This document shows positions 47,961-57,979 of a stretch of DNA of 64,000 bases, piece after piece. The translations under genes and the position numbers were made by a program. The DNA comes from Luethyella okanaganae (lineage in GTDB: Bacteria > Actinomycetota > Actinomycetes > Actinomycetales > Microbacteriaceae). The stretch is taken from contig NZ_JBHSTP010000001.1 in assembly GCF_042660285.1 (NCBI RefSeq), forward strand, positions 1,240,001-1,304,000, read 5' to 3'. Below the pieces are notes generated by a model. That model saw only the letters and a program-made list of their open reading frames with translations, was not told where the DNA came from and made no database searches. Numbering within the stretch: position 1 is the stretch's first letter; each line of letters starts with the position of its first letter.

Positions 47961-50459
47961 ATGGCACACGCAGACAAGAAACAACGGATGACCCGCAACG
48001 ACAGCAACACCGACGCATCATTCACCGAACGCATCGAAGACGTCGACGTCGCCGCGGAGATGCAGGGTTCGTTCCTTGAGTACGCCTACTCGGTGATCTA
48101 CTCCCGGGCGCTCCCCGACGCCCGCGACGGCCTCAAGCCCGTTCAACGACGAATCCTGTTCCAGATGAACGAGATGGGTCTGCGCCCGGACAAGGGCCAC
48201 GTGAAGTCGGCCCGTGTGGTCGGCGAGGTGATGGGAAAACTGCATCCGCACGGCGATACCGCCATCTACGACACTCTCGTGCGCATGGCGCAGGCGTTCA
48301 CCCTGCGCGTCCCTCTCATCGACGGTCACGGCAACTTCGGCTCTCTCGACGACGGACCCGCGGCATCCCGCTACACCGAAGCGCGTCTCGCCGCCGCCGC
48401 ACTCGCGATGACGGAAGGCCTCGACGAGGACGTCGTGGACTTCGTTCCGAACTACGACAACCAGCTCACCCAGCCGGACGTGCTGCCCGCCGCGTACCCG
48501 AACCTGCTCGTCAACGGCGCAAGCGGCATCGCAGTCGGCATGGCCACGAACATGGCCCCGCACAACCTCATCGAGGTCGTCGGCGCCGCGCGTCACCTGC
48601 TCGCCCACCCGGATGCGACCCTCGACGACCTCATGGAGTACGTTCCGGGACCGGACCTGCCGACGGGAGGCACCATCGTCGGGCTGTCTGGCATCAAAGA
48701 TGCCTACGCAACGGGTCGCGGAAGCTTCAAGACCAGGGCACGCGTGAGCGTCGAGAACATCACGGCCCGCAAAACCGGTCTCGTCGTCACCGAGCTGCCA
48801 TATCTGGTCGGGCCCGAGAAGGTCATCGAGAAGATCAAGGACGGCGTCAACTCCAAGAAGCTCAACGGGATCTCCGACGTCACCGACCTGACCGATCGCA
48901 CGAACGGATTGCGCCTCGTCATCGGCATCAAGACCGGCTTCAGCCCCGAGGCCGTGCTCGAGCAGCTCTATCGGCTCACCCCGCTCGAGGATTCCTTCAA
49001 CATCAACAACGTGGCCCTCGTCGGTGGCGGACCGCAGACCCTCGGGCTGAGGGAACTGCTGCTCGTCTATGTCGACCACCGCATCGCGGTCGTCACCCGG
49101 CGCTCCGAATACCGGCTGACTCGGCGCAGGGAACGCCTGCATCTCGTCGAGGGTCTCCTCATCGCGATCCTCGACATCGACGAGGTCATCCAGGTGATCC
49201 GTTCGAGCGACGACACGGCGCAGGCGCGAGAGCGCCTCATGGAGGTCTTCGATCTGAGCCTGGCACAGACCGACTACATCCTCGAGCTTCAGCTGCGGCG
49301 TCTGACCCGTTTCTCGCGCATCGAGCTGGAGGCCGAGCGCGATAAGCTCCGTGCCGAGATCGAGGAGCTCGTCGCCCTGTTGTCGAGCAAGTCGAGTATC
49401 AAGGCCCTCGTCTCCGATGAACTCGCGGAGATCGCCGAACGGTTCGGAACGCCGCGTCGTACCCTGCTGACAGAGGCTCGTCCGAGCATCGCCGGCACCG
49501 GGGCTCAACGTGCCGCAACCGTGCTCGAGGTCGTCGATGCGCCGTGCCGCGTCTTCCTCAGCGCGACAGGCCGCATAGCCCGCGTCGATCTGCCTGCGGG
49601 CGAGGACGCCTCGACCGATATCCCGTCTCCCCCGCGTCGCAGCAAGCACGACGCGATCCGCTCGGCCATCGACACGACGAGTCGCAGCGAGATCGGCGCT
49701 GTGACCAGCCTCGGCCGCCTCATCCGCTTCACCCCCGTCGATCTGCCGGTGCTGCCGCTCACCTCCGTGCAACTCGCCGCCGGAGTCAAGGTGGGCGACT
49801 ACCTGGCCCTGCCGAACCGCGACGAGAAGGTGCTGGCTATCATCTCGCTCGACTCCGACCGTTCCATCGCACTCGGTACACGACTGGGCGTCGTCAAACG
49901 TGTCACCACCGACGCCTATCCGAGCAAGCCCGACTTCGAGATCATCGGTCTCAAGCCCAAGGACGAGGTCGTCGGAGTGGCGCAGGGCGACGAGGACGAT
50001 GAGCTCGTCTTCGTCGCGTCCGACGCCCAACTGCTGCGTTTTACCGCCTCGTCAGTGCGCCCGCAAGGATGCCCGGCCGGAGGCATGGCCGGAATCAACC
50101 TCGGTGCGAACTCACACGTCATCCATTTCACGAGCCTGGGGGCCGATGCGGCCGCGGAGGCCGTCGTCGTCACGATCGCGACAGGCAGCCAGACCCTGGC
50201 CGGCACCGACCCTGGCAGTGCCAAGGTCTCCGACTTCTCCGAGTTCCCCGCCAAAGGTCGGGCCACCGGGGGGGTGCGTGCCCAGAGGTTCCTCAAAGGC
50301 GAGGACGCCCTCTCGCTCGCCTGGGTCGGCCGAGCGCCGGCACTCGGAGTCGGGCCTGACGGCTCGGTGCGCACCCTGCCGGACGGCGGAGCAAAGCGTG
50401 ACGCATCGGGTCAGCCTCTCGACGCCGTCGTCGGCGCCGTCGGCAGCCGCATCGGGTGA
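47961..50459 (+). CDS. parC: DNA topoisomerase IV subunit A
   Basis: Protein of 832 residues. QGSFLEYAYSVIYSRALPDA, the HPHGDTAIYD helix and the catalytic Tyr in ASRYTEARL (Y138) mark GyrA/ParC. The C-terminal beta-pinwheel is present but without a clear GyrA box. Its partner parE lies convergent. ATG 47991 is an alternative start. Separates replicated chromosomes. Confidence 0.9.
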   Translation: MAHADKKQRMTRNDSNTDASFTERIEDVDVAAEMQGSFLEYAYSVIYSRALPDARDGLKPVQRRILFQMNEMGLRPDKGHVKSARVVGEVMGKLHPHGDTAIYDTLVRMAQAFTLRVPLIDGHGNFGSLDDGPAASRYTEARLAAAALAMTEGLDEDVVDFVPNYDNQLTQPDVLPAAYPNLLVNGASGIAVGMATNMAPHNLIEVVGAARHLLAHPDATLDDLMEYVPGPDLPTGGTIVGLSGIKDAYATGRGSFKTRARVSVENITARKTGLVVTELPYLVGPEKVIEKIKDGVNSKKLNGISDVTDLTDRTNGLRLVIGIKTGFSPEAVLEQLYRLTPLEDSFNINNVALVGGGPQTLGLRELLLVYVDHRIAVVTRRSEYRLTRRRERLHLVEGLLIAILDIDEVIQVIRSSDDTAQARERLMEVFDLSLAQTDYILELQLRRLTRFSRIELEAERDKLRAEIEELVALLSSKSSIKALVSDELAEIAERFGTPRRTLLTEARPSIAGTGAQRAATVLEVVDAPCRVFLSATGRIARVDLPAGEDASTDIPSPPRRSKHDAIRSAIDTTSRSEIGAVTSLGRLIRFTPVDLPVLPLTSVQLAAGVKVGDYLALPNRDEKVLAIISLDSDRSIALGTRLGVVKRVTTDAYPSKPDFEIIGLKPKDEVVGVAQGDEDDELVFVASDAQLLRFTASSVRPQGCPAGGMAGINLGANSHVIHFTSLGADAAAEAVVVTIATGSQTLAGTDPGSAKVSDFSEFPAKGRATGGVRAQRFLKGEDALSLAWVGRAPALGVGPDGSVRTLPDGGAKRDASGQPLDAVVGAVGSRIG

Positions 50460-50485
50460 CGCATCGATTTCAGACGTCGATGCGT
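50459..50485. terminator. Bidirectional hairpin between parC and parE
   Basis: ACGCATCGA and TCGATGCGT form perfect 9-base arms around a 9-base loop. It starts at the last base of the parC stop and overlaps the end of convergent parE, so it can end both messages. Confidence 0.55.
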
Positions 50486-52578
50486 TCGCGCGAGAGCTGG
50501 TCAGAACTGTCGATGATGAACTCCTTGCGCGGTGCGACATCGTTGCCCATGAGCAGTTCGAAGACCTTACCCGCCATCTCGGCGTCGGCGATGCCCACTC
50601 GGCGCAGGGTCCGGTGTCGACGGTCCATGGTCGTCGTCGCGAGCTGATCGGCATCCATCTCTCCGAGGCCCTTGTAACGCTGGATCGGGTCCTGATGGCG
50701 CTTGCCCTGCTTCTTCAGCCCAGCCAGGACGCCGCTGAGCTCCGATTCCGAATAGGTGTAGATCGTCTCGTTCGGCTTGGAGCCCGGGTTCATGACGATG
50801 ACGCGATGCAACGGCGGGACCGCCGCGAACATCCGACCCTCCTCGATCATCGGACGCATGTAACGAAAGAAGAGGGTCAACAGCAAGGTACGGATGTGCG
50901 CTCCGTCGACATCCGCGTCGCTCATGATGATGACCTTGCCGTACCGAGCCGTCGAGATGTCGAAGCTCCGGCCGGAGCCCGCTCCGATGACCTGGATGAT
51001 CGAGGCACACTCGGCGTTCGACAGCATGTCGGACACGCTGGCCTTCTGCACATTGAGGATCTTGCCCCTGATCGGAAGCAACGCCTGGTGTTCACTGTCA
51101 CGGGCCAGTTTGGCCGTGCCGAGCGCGGAATCACCCTCGACGATGAAGAGCTCGCTGTGCGCCACATCGCTCGATCGGCAGTCGACGAGCTTGGCGGGAA
51201 GCGAGGAGCTCTCGAGCGCGTTCTTGCGGCGCTGGGTCTCTTTGTGCGCTCGCGCCGAGATACGGGACTTCATCTCGGCGACGACCTTGTCGAGCAGCAA
51301 GGCCGATTGCGCCTTGTCGTCGCGCCTGCTCGACGAGAACCGCTCCCCCAGAGCCTTCGAGACCACGTTCGAGACGATGGCACGCACCGCGGGCGTGCCG
51401 AGCACCTCCTTGGTCTGCCCCTCGAACTGGGGCTCGGGCAGGCGCACCGTCAAGACGGCTGTGAGCCCGGCCAGGACATCGTCCTTCTCGAGCTTGTCTG
51501 AGCCGGCCTTGAGCCGACGGGCGTTCTGCTCGACCTGCGCACGCAGAAACCTGAGCAGCCCCTGGTCGAAACCGAGCTGATGGCTTCCGCCCTTCGGCGT
51601 CGAGATGATGTTCACGAAGCTGCGCACGACCGTGTCGTAACCGGTCCCCCAACGGAGCGCGATGTCGACGTGGCATTCACGCTGCAACTCGGTCGGCACC
51701 ATCGCCCCGGAATCGGAGAGCACTGGCACCGTCTCTGAGAAGGTGCCGAAGCCGGTGAGGCGCCAGGTGTCGGTGAGCGGGGCATCTCTCGCGAGATGCT
51801 CGACGAACTCGGAGATGCCGCCGTCGAACTGGAAGGAGGTCGTATGCGCCGTCTCGCCACGCTGATCGGTGACGTCGAGCGCGAGTCCGGGAACGAGGAA
51901 TGCCGTCTGCCGTGCACGACCGAGCAGCTCCTCGGTCTGAAAATCGGCCCCCTTGGTGAAGATCTGCCGGTCCGCCCAGTAACGCACCCGGGTGCCCGTG
52001 ACGCCTTTGGCGACCTGAGCGACGACGCGCAGCTCGCTGCGCTGCTCGAACGGCGTGAATGGGGCGTCCGGGCTAGGCTCGCCCGTATCGGTGAAGATAC
52101 CCGGCTCACCGCGATGGAAGGACATCGCCCAGGTCTTGCCATCACGGTCGACCTCGACGTCGAGGCGCTCCGAGAGGGCGTTGACGACCGAGGCTCCGAC
52201 GCCGTGCAGACCACCGGAAGCCGCATACGAACCGCTGCCGAACTTGCCGCCGGCGTGCAGCTTGGTGAACACGACCTCGACACCGCTCAGGCCGGTCTTC
52301 GGCTCGATGTCAACCGGGATGCCGCGTGCCCGGTCGCGCACCTCGACACTGCCGTCTGCATGCAGCACGGTTGCGATCTCGGAACCGTGCCCGGCGAGCG
52401 CCTCGTCGACGGAATTGTCGATGATCTCCCAGAGACAGTGCATGAGACCGCGAGAATCGGTCGAGCCGATGTACATGCCCGGACGCTTGCGAACGGCCTC
52501 GAGGCCTTCGAGCACCGAGAGATGGCGGGCGGAATAGTCAGAGCTCACGTCGGTCAAGCCTAGCGAGCGCGCGGACAT
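50470..52578 (-). CDS. parE: DNA topoisomerase IV subunit B
   Basis: ATPase subunit of 702 residues: LEGLEAVRKRPGMYIG at the start, GHL ATP-binding motifs (EIIDNSVDEA, SGGLHGVGASVVNAL) and the Toprim region (FIVEGDSALG, DADVDGAHIRTLLL). Partner of ParC. Overlaps no gene at its start; a 179-base gap to the next gene holds its promoter. Confidence 0.92.
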   Translation of the reverse strand: MSARSLGLTDVSSDYSARHLSVLEGLEAVRKRPGMYIGSTDSRGLMHCLWEIIDNSVDEALAGHGSEIATVLHADGSVEVRDRARGIPVDIEPKTGLSGVEVVFTKLHAGGKFGSGSYAASGGLHGVGASVVNALSERLDVEVDRDGKTWAMSFHRGEPGIFTDTGEPSPDAPFTPFEQRSELRVVAQVAKGVTGTRVRYWADRQIFTKGADFQTEELLGRARQTAFLVPGLALDVTDQRGETAHTTSFQFDGGISEFVEHLARDAPLTDTWRLTGFGTFSETVPVLSDSGAMVPTELQRECHVDIALRWGTGYDTVVRSFVNIISTPKGGSHQLGFDQGLLRFLRAQVEQNARRLKAGSDKLEKDDVLAGLTAVLTVRLPEPQFEGQTKEVLGTPAVRAIVSNVVSKALGERFSSSRRDDKAQSALLLDKVVAEMKSRISARAHKETQRRKNALESSSLPAKLVDCRSSDVAHSELFIVEGDSALGTAKLARDSEHQALLPIRGKILNVQKASVSDMLSNAECASIIQVIGAGSGRSFDISTARYGKVIIMSDADVDGAHIRTLLLTLFFRYMRPMIEEGRMFAAVPPLHRVIVMNPGSKPNETIYTYSESELSGVLAGLKKQGKRHQDPIQRYKGLGEMDADQLATTTMDRRHRTLRRVGIADAEMAGKVFELLMGNDVAPRKEFIIDSSDQLSRERIDV

Positions 52579-52757
52579 CCGACCGCGACCGACACCCGAA
52601 ACGACGACGGTCCCGCTCCGATACCGGAACGATATCTACGCGCAGAGCGAAATACCCTGCAATGAGGGCATTTCTCGGTTGCGCCCGTGCTTTCATGGAG
52701 TGTCAGCACATCACTGTCGAATCACGATCGCGGCAGTCAGAGTTGGAGGAGGAGCCC

Positions 52758-52994
52758 ATGTCACAGATCGCCAACCCGAATGGTGCAGTCGACGAGCTCG
52801 ACACCCCGCATCAGCTGACCGCCGCAGACCGTTGCGATGCGTGCGGCGCACAGGCGTACATCCGCGTCGTCGTCAACAACGGCGAACTGCTGTTCTGCGC
52901 ACACCACGGCCGCAAGCATCAAGAGAAGCTCGCACAGGTCGCACACAGCTGGCACGACGAGTCCAGCCGACTTCTCGAAGACACGCGCAACTAG
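52758..52994 (+). CDS. DUF7455-type small zinc-ribbon-like protein
   Basis: Protein of 78 residues with a CDACGAQAYIRV pair and a later CAHHGRKH that could bind zinc. Conserved in actinobacteria next to sigma-factor/topoisomerase genes, function unknown. Very strong GGAGGAGG ribosome binding site before ATG 52758. Confidence 0.8.
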   Translation: MSQIANPNGAVDELDTPHQLTAADRCDACGAQAYIRVVVNNGELLFCAHHGRKHQEKLAQVAHSWHDESSRLLEDTRN

Positions 52995-52997
52995 ACG

Positions 52998-53732
52998 CTA
53001 TTCGGAATCGAGGCCGAGCCGCACCGCAATCTGATTGCGTGCGGCTCGCGCCATCTCGTCGACGAATCCGGCACCGGCCGCCGGCGCGTACGAAACCCCC
53101 TCGCGTGCTAGGACGCTCGTGAGCAGGTGGTCGGTCAGCCCTGGGTTCTTCGCCAGCACCGGACCGTGAAGGTGTGTTCCGAAGACATCGCCCATGACGA
53201 CGCCCTCCTGCCGGGAGTCCCGTCCGTTGCCACTGCCGTAGAGAACCCGACCGAGCGGAGAGCCCTCGGCATGGATGTAGTCGCGCGCGTGGTTCTCGTA
53301 GCCGATGAGGCGACCGTAGCGGGACGTCACGACGAGGTCGTCGCTCACTCTGTCCTGCCGGGGCACGGCACGGCCTGGGAGCACTCCGAGCCCGTCGATC
53401 TCAGTCCCGTTCGCCAGCTCAACGCCTCCGCTGAGCAGCTCCCAGCCGGTGCCCACCGCGAGGATCGGCACACCCTCGGTCGCCCAGCGCCGCAACTCGT
53501 CGTGCAGGGTCATCAGGGCGTCGCGCGCCGGCAGAAGGTCGGCATCCGTTCCCGAGCCGATCACGACGGCGTCGACACCGGCCGGAAGGTCCTCGACGCT
53601 CTCGACGACGACGACGCGTGCGGCTGTACCAGCCCAGTCCGCACGTCTCGCGAGCACACGCGCATTCGCCGCGTCGCCGTTCGTGTCGAGCAGGCTTGGA
53701 AAGAGCGAGACGATCGTGATCTGAGCGGTCAT
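52998..53732 (-). CDS. gatD: GatD-like glutamine amidotransferase subunit, nucleophile Cys replaced
   Basis: Protein of 244 residues with the class I amidotransferase fold of GatD, partner of MurT in lipid II amidation. The nucleophile elbow reads ILAVGTGWELL: Gly94 stands where Cys94 is expected. The catalytic-His region is kept (GTHLHGPVLAKNPGLTDHLL, His near 188). Overlaps murT by ATGA. Without the Cys it should not release ammonia from glutamine. Same operon as MurT. Confidence 0.8.
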   Translation of the reverse strand: MTAQITIVSLFPSLLDTNGDAANARVLARRADWAGTAARVVVVESVEDLPAGVDAVVIGSGTDADLLPARDALMTLHDELRRWATEGVPILAVGTGWELLSGGVELANGTEIDGLGVLPGRAVPRQDRVSDDLVVTSRYGRLIGYENHARDYIHAEGSPLGRVLYGSGNGRDSRQEGVVMGDVFGTHLHGPVLAKNPGLTDHLLTSVLAREGVSYAPAAGAGFVDEMARAARNQIAVRLGLDSE

Positions 53733-54994
53733 TCCTGCTCCCCCACCGCGGTCAGCCCCAGATGCGCGCGGGTGCGCCGCATCGAGTCGGCCGAGAAGAT
53801 GACGGTCTTCACCCCGGAACGCGGTGCGGGCAGCGCGAGAAAGTCGTCGACGGCCCGGGTGAGATCGGGCTCGACACGATCGATCCTCACCCCGTCGTAG
53901 GCGAGCTGGAGCGCCAGCTCATAGGCCTTGGAACCAGAGACGATGGAGACCCGGCCGAGACGCGAGGTGTCGACAGGCCAGAAATAGCTCGGGTCGCGCA
54001 CGTCGGAGCCGATCGCGAACAGGATCTGATCGGTACCCGGTTCGAGGTGGTCGATGTTGAGTTGGAAGCTCGCGGGATTCTGGACGAGCACGAACTCGAC
54101 GGTCGAGCCGCGCACCTCGATGGTCTCGCCACGCCCGAAGACCGGCGGGATGGCCCCGATCGTCGACACCGCGATGTCCGGGTCGAACCGTTCACTGAGG
54201 ATCGCCCGTGCGGCGGCCAGCGCGGCGGCGGCATCCACGGCATAGTGCGTACCCCGCGCGGGCAGGCGCACGCGTTTCGCGACGCGATCGATCACGACAT
54301 CCGCCACGCGCCCGACGACGCCGGTGACGATCACTCCGCCGCCGTCGAGCCGGTGCTCCGAAACACGCGCATGGCCAAGCCCACGATGGCTCTCGGCGAG
54401 CACACCCGCCGTCACGCCGAAGCGTTCGACCACGGCCTCCGGCGCGAGCCCAGCCGCGAGTTCCTCGAGAAACGCGTCGTCGGCGTTGACGACGACGACG
54501 CTAGCCCGACGCGCGATCTTGGCGAGCATTCCCGCAACCATCCCGGGGTCGTGAAAGCGGTCGATCTGGTCGACCATGACGTTCGTGAGAATGACGAGGC
54601 GCGGCTCGAGCTCGTCGGCGATGAGTGCGCCGTGACCCTCGTCCATCTCGAGCACTGCAATATCGCCGGCAATGCGCCCCGTGAGGCTCGCCCGCTCGAG
54701 AAGCGCCGAAGTGAGTCCCTGGGTGATGTTCGCCGTCGACGGATTGGTGAACACCCTCTTGCCATGGCCCCGCAAAGCCGCGACGAGCATCTTCGTGGTG
54801 GTGGACTTGCCGCTCGAACCCGAGACGATCACGAGTCCATCGGGAAACGTATTGAGGGTCGTGGTCAGGAAGCGCGGGGCCAGACTGTTGACCACGAGTC
54901 CGGGGATCGCGGACCCGCCACCGGGTTTGCGCAGGCGCGCGAGCACCCTGATGGCGCGTCCGATGAGGATCGCCGGGGCGTAGCGGATGCCCAC
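53729..54994 (-). CDS. murT: MurT-like Mur ligase family protein
   Basis: Protein of 421 residues: Mur ligase ATP site SGSSGKSTTTKML near residue 60, central domain with NVMVDQIDRF near 140, and a DUF1727 C-terminus (VQNPASFQLNIDHL near 310). The Cys4 zinc ribbon of staphylococcal MurT is absent, and the DUF1727 motif normally reading DGRDVSW is DVRDPSYFW. In the family it amidates D-Glu of lipid II with ammonia from GatD. GTG 54994, four bases from sigA. Confidence 0.8.
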   Translation of the reverse strand: MGIRYAPAILIGRAIRVLARLRKPGGGSAIPGLVVNSLAPRFLTTTLNTFPDGLVIVSGSSGKSTTTKMLVAALRGHGKRVFTNPSTANITQGLTSALLERASLTGRIAGDIAVLEMDEGHGALIADELEPRLVILTNVMVDQIDRFHDPGMVAGMLAKIARRASVVVVNADDAFLEELAAGLAPEAVVERFGVTAGVLAESHRGLGHARVSEHRLDGGGVIVTGVVGRVADVVIDRVAKRVRLPARGTHYAVDAAAALAAARAILSERFDPDIAVSTIGAIPPVFGRGETIEVRGSTVEFVLVQNPASFQLNIDHLEPGTDQILFAIGSDVRDPSYFWPVDTSRLGRVSIVSGSKAYELALQLAYDGVRIDRVEPDLTRAVDDFLALPAPRSGVKTVIFSADSMRRTRAHLGLTAVGEQE

Positions 54995-54998
54995 GTTC

Positions 54999-56387
54999 CT
55001 ACTCGAGGTAGTCGCGCAGAGACTGTGAACGGGAGGGGTGACGCAACTTGGCCATCGTCTTCGACTCGATCTGCCGAATGCGCTCACGCGTCACGCCGAA
55101 GGTGTCGCCGATCTGGTCGAGCGTCTTCGGCATGCCGTCGCCGAGCCCGAACCGCATGCGGATGACCCCCGCCTCGCGCTCGCTGAGCGAGTCGAGCAAG
55201 CTCTCCAACTGCTTCTGCAGCATGGTGAACCCGACGGCATCGGCCGGAACCACTGCCTCGGTGTCTTCGATGAGGTCGCCGAACTCGCTGTCGCCATCCT
55301 CGCCGAGCGGCGTGTGCAGCGAGATGGGTTCGCGACCGTACTTCTGCACCTCGATGACCTTCTCCGGGGTCATGTCGAGCTCGCGGCTGAGCTCCTCCGG
55401 AGTGGGTTCGCGGCCAAGGTCCTGCAGCATCTGACGCTGCACGCGCGCGAGCTTGTTGATGACCTCGACCATGTGCACGGGGATACGGATCGTGCGCGCC
55501 TGGTCGGCCATGGCGCGGGTGATCGCCTGGCGGATCCACCAGGTCGCGTAAGTGGAGAACTTGAAGCCCTTGGTGTAGTCGAACTTCTCGACCGCGCGAA
55601 TGAGGCCTAGATTGCCTTCCTGGATGAGGTCGAGGAACTGCATACCCCGGCCTGTATAGCGCTTGGCGAGTGATACGACGAGACGCAGGTTCGCCCCGAG
55701 CAGGTGGCTTTTGGCCCGCGCTCCGTCCTTGGCCACCCACTGCAGCTCACGGCCGAGCTGCGACTTCTTCTCGACGTCGCTCAGATGAGAGAGCTTGTCT
55801 TCGGCGAAGAGACCTGCTTCGATGCGCATGGCGAGCTCGACCTCTTCGGCCGCGTTCAAGAGCGCGACCTTTCCGATCTGCTTCAGGTAGTCCTTGACCG
55901 GGTCGGCCGTCGCACCGGTGATAGCACTCGAGTAGACCGGCACCTCGTCGTCATCGTCGACGAGAGAGAGCACGAGTGCGCCCGTCGGAAGGGGCTCGTC
56001 CGCGCTGGGACGCTTCGCTGCGTCCTCATCCTCGGAGTCATCCGACTCGTCGACACTCTTGTCGTCCGCGTCCTTGTCATCGCCGGCTTCGACGACGACG
56101 TCTTCCAGAACCTCGTCATCGCCAGGCTCGACGTCCTCGTCGACGACGTCTTCACCCTCGACGGACACGGACTTCTTCGCGGCGGCGCGTTTGCGCGGGG
56201 CAGGCTTTTCGGCGGCGACACCGCGGGTGGCAGGCTTGCGAGCCGTGGCAGGCTTGACCGTGGCGCCCTCGACCACAGTGGCCTCGGCCGCTGGAGCCTT
56301 ACGTCTTGCAGTGGTCTTCGCCGGGGCGTCCTTGGTTGCCTGGGCAGCTTCCTCGGTCGCGGCGGACTTCGTGGAACGGGTTGCCAT
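54999..56387 (-). CDS. sigA: Principal RNA polymerase sigma factor
   Basis: Sigma-70 of 462 residues with a long Lys/Ala and acidic N-terminus, region 1.2 (PVKDYLKQIGKVALL), region 2 (NLRLVVSLAKRYTGRGMQF, LIQEGNLGLIRAVEKFDY, KGFKFSTYATWWIRQAI), region 3 and region 4 (LDQIGDTFGVTRERIRQIES). Ends RSQSLRDYLE. ATG 56387 after GAGAGGTG. RbpA (4275-4640) is its partner. Confidence 0.95.
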   Translation of the reverse strand: MATRSTKSAATEEAAQATKDAPAKTTARRKAPAAEATVVEGATVKPATARKPATRGVAAEKPAPRKRAAAKKSVSVEGEDVVDEDVEPGDDEVLEDVVVEAGDDKDADDKSVDESDDSEDEDAAKRPSADEPLPTGALVLSLVDDDDEVPVYSSAITGATADPVKDYLKQIGKVALLNAAEEVELAMRIEAGLFAEDKLSHLSDVEKKSQLGRELQWVAKDGARAKSHLLGANLRLVVSLAKRYTGRGMQFLDLIQEGNLGLIRAVEKFDYTKGFKFSTYATWWIRQAITRAMADQARTIRIPVHMVEVINKLARVQRQMLQDLGREPTPEELSRELDMTPEKVIEVQKYGREPISLHTPLGEDGDSEFGDLIEDTEAVVPADAVGFTMLQKQLESLLDSLSEREAGVIRMRFGLGDGMPKTLDQIGDTFGVTRERIRQIESKTMAKLRHPSRSQSLRDYLE

Positions 56388-56502
56388 TCGAACACCTCTC
56401 AGACGGGCGGACTCCGGTGCGTGAGTCGCCGATGGTAGCTGGCCGGGTCGCCCCGGCGCATCATCCGTGGCCGCAGCCAAAAATGGACATTACTAAGACC
56501 CA

Positions 56503-56508
56503 TGTCAA
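56503..56508 (-). promoter_or_regulatory. Possible -35 box of sigA
   Basis: TTGACA on the minus strand, 116 bases before the sigA ATG. A CATTTT at 17-base spacing is only a weak -10, so the promoter is tentative. Confidence 0.3.
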
Positions 56509-56591
56509 GTCCCAGGCATTCGTGCCGCGAACGAAAGAACGAGGCTGCCAGGACGAGAACGGGTCCTACCGACGATTATTGCACGGATCCT

Positions 56592-56621
56592 CTGAAGAAC
56601 CCGCCCGATAAGGTTCCTCAG
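56592..56621 (-). terminator. Hairpin terminator after MFS gene
   Basis: CTGAAGAACC and GGTTCCTCAG pair with one G-T type mismatch around a 10-base loop, starting 18 bases beyond the MFS stop. Probable terminator before the sigA promoter. Confidence 0.5.
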
Positions 56622-56638
56622 GCTCCCCCCTCGACTCG

Positions 56639-57970
56639 CTATGAGCCCTGGCGCCGCCTCCACGCCCTCGCAAGTGCAACCCAGAGAGGGGCTACTTCTA
56701 TTCCCTCGTCACGCCGCATCGCTCGTCGGGTGCGACGGCGCGCGTGCACGAGGAAGACGACTCCGACGCCCACGACGAGGTACTGCACGGCGAAGGCGAT
56801 CCGGAAGCCGTCGATGGCGTAGAGATCGCTCTGCTGCCCCGCCGCGATCCGCACATGGTCCCAGATATCGAGAATGACGCCGATGAGGAACATCGTCACG
56901 AAACTCGCGAAGAATCCTCCGACATTCACGACTCCATTGGCGGAGCCTAGACTGCGCAGCGGGTTGAAGGTTCGGGCGAAGTCGAATCCGATGAGTGAAC
57001 CCGGTCCACCAATGCCGATGACCACGATGAGGAGCCCGACGAGCCAGACAGGCGGTATTCCCGGCCACAGCAACACGAGTGTCCACATGGCGCCCATGAC
57101 CGCGACGATAGCGAGCACGATGTTGCTGCGCCGCAACGGGTACCGGGCCGTGAGGAGGCCGAGCATGGGGCCGGCCACGAATCCGGTGCCCACCAGCAGA
57201 AGCAGCATGCTTGCGGCGAGTTGCTCGCTGTAGCCGAGTCCGAAGACCATGAACGGAAAACCCCAGAACAGGCTGAACACGGTACCCGACGACTGAGTGA
57301 CGTAATGCGACCAGAACCCGAGCTGGGTGCCCGGGCGACGGAAACTCGCACGGAGCTGGTCGAGCGCCGCACGCAGGCTGTTGGCGCGATGATGCTCGAC
57401 GGAGGCGAGAGGACGATCGCGAATGCAGAGGATCACGACGGTGAGCGCCACGACCGACAGGCTTGCCGCCGAAAGGAAAGCCGTCGTCCATCCGTAGCCG
57501 TGCAGGATCCACGCGAGCGGAACCGCCGAAAGCACCTGGCCGAGCTGACCAATGTTGCCGGTCCACTGCGAAAGCTGCGGCACGGCGCGGCCGGAGAACC
57601 AGGAGCTGATCAGACGGATCAGCGAGATGAAGAGCGTGGAGTCCCCAGCACCCACCAGGATGCGTCCGACGATTGCGACCGCGATGTCTGGCGCCATGGC
57701 GAGCGTGACCTGGCCGATGATCATGAGCGCCGTGCCGGAGATCATGAGCACACGCGAACCGAAGCGGTCGATGAGCACGCCGACAGGGATCTGCATGCCC
57801 GCGTAGACGATGAGCTGCACGACCGCGAGGCTCGAGAGCACGGCCGCCGAGCTGCCGAAACGGTCCGCAGCAGCAACACCCGCGATGCCAAGCGATGTGC
57901 GCTGCATGACGGCGACGAGATAGGCGAACGATCCGACGGCGAAGATCAGCCAGGCACGTCGGGTGTTCAC
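56639..57970 (-). CDS. MFS transporter
   Basis: Carrier of 443 residues with about twelve membrane segments. Conserved MFS loop DRFGSRVLMISG near residue 68. Substrate unknown. Nine bases separate it from the PAC2 gene upstream, so they may share a message. Confidence 0.87.
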   Translation of the reverse strand: MNTRRAWLIFAVGSFAYLVAVMQRTSLGIAGVAAADRFGSSAAVLSSLAVVQLIVYAGMQIPVGVLIDRFGSRVLMISGTALMIIGQVTLAMAPDIAVAIVGRILVGAGDSTLFISLIRLISSWFSGRAVPQLSQWTGNIGQLGQVLSAVPLAWILHGYGWTTAFLSAASLSVVALTVVILCIRDRPLASVEHHRANSLRAALDQLRASFRRPGTQLGFWSHYVTQSSGTVFSLFWGFPFMVFGLGYSEQLAASMLLLLVGTGFVAGPMLGLLTARYPLRRSNIVLAIVAVMGAMWTLVLLWPGIPPVWLVGLLIVVIGIGGPGSLIGFDFARTFNPLRSLGSANGVVNVGGFFASFVTMFLIGVILDIWDHVRIAAGQQSDLYAIDGFRIAFAVQYLVVGVGVVFLVHARRRTRRAMRRDEGIEVAPLWVALARAWRRRQGS

Positions 57971-57979
57971 CTGAGGATA

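Noticed and set aside
48018..50030. 670-residue open frame on the minus strand
   Set aside because: Antisense to parC; composition rich in Arg/Asp/Glu without any domain.
53762..55165. 467-residue open frame on the plus strand
   Set aside because: Antisense to murT and the end of sigA; no recognisable motif.
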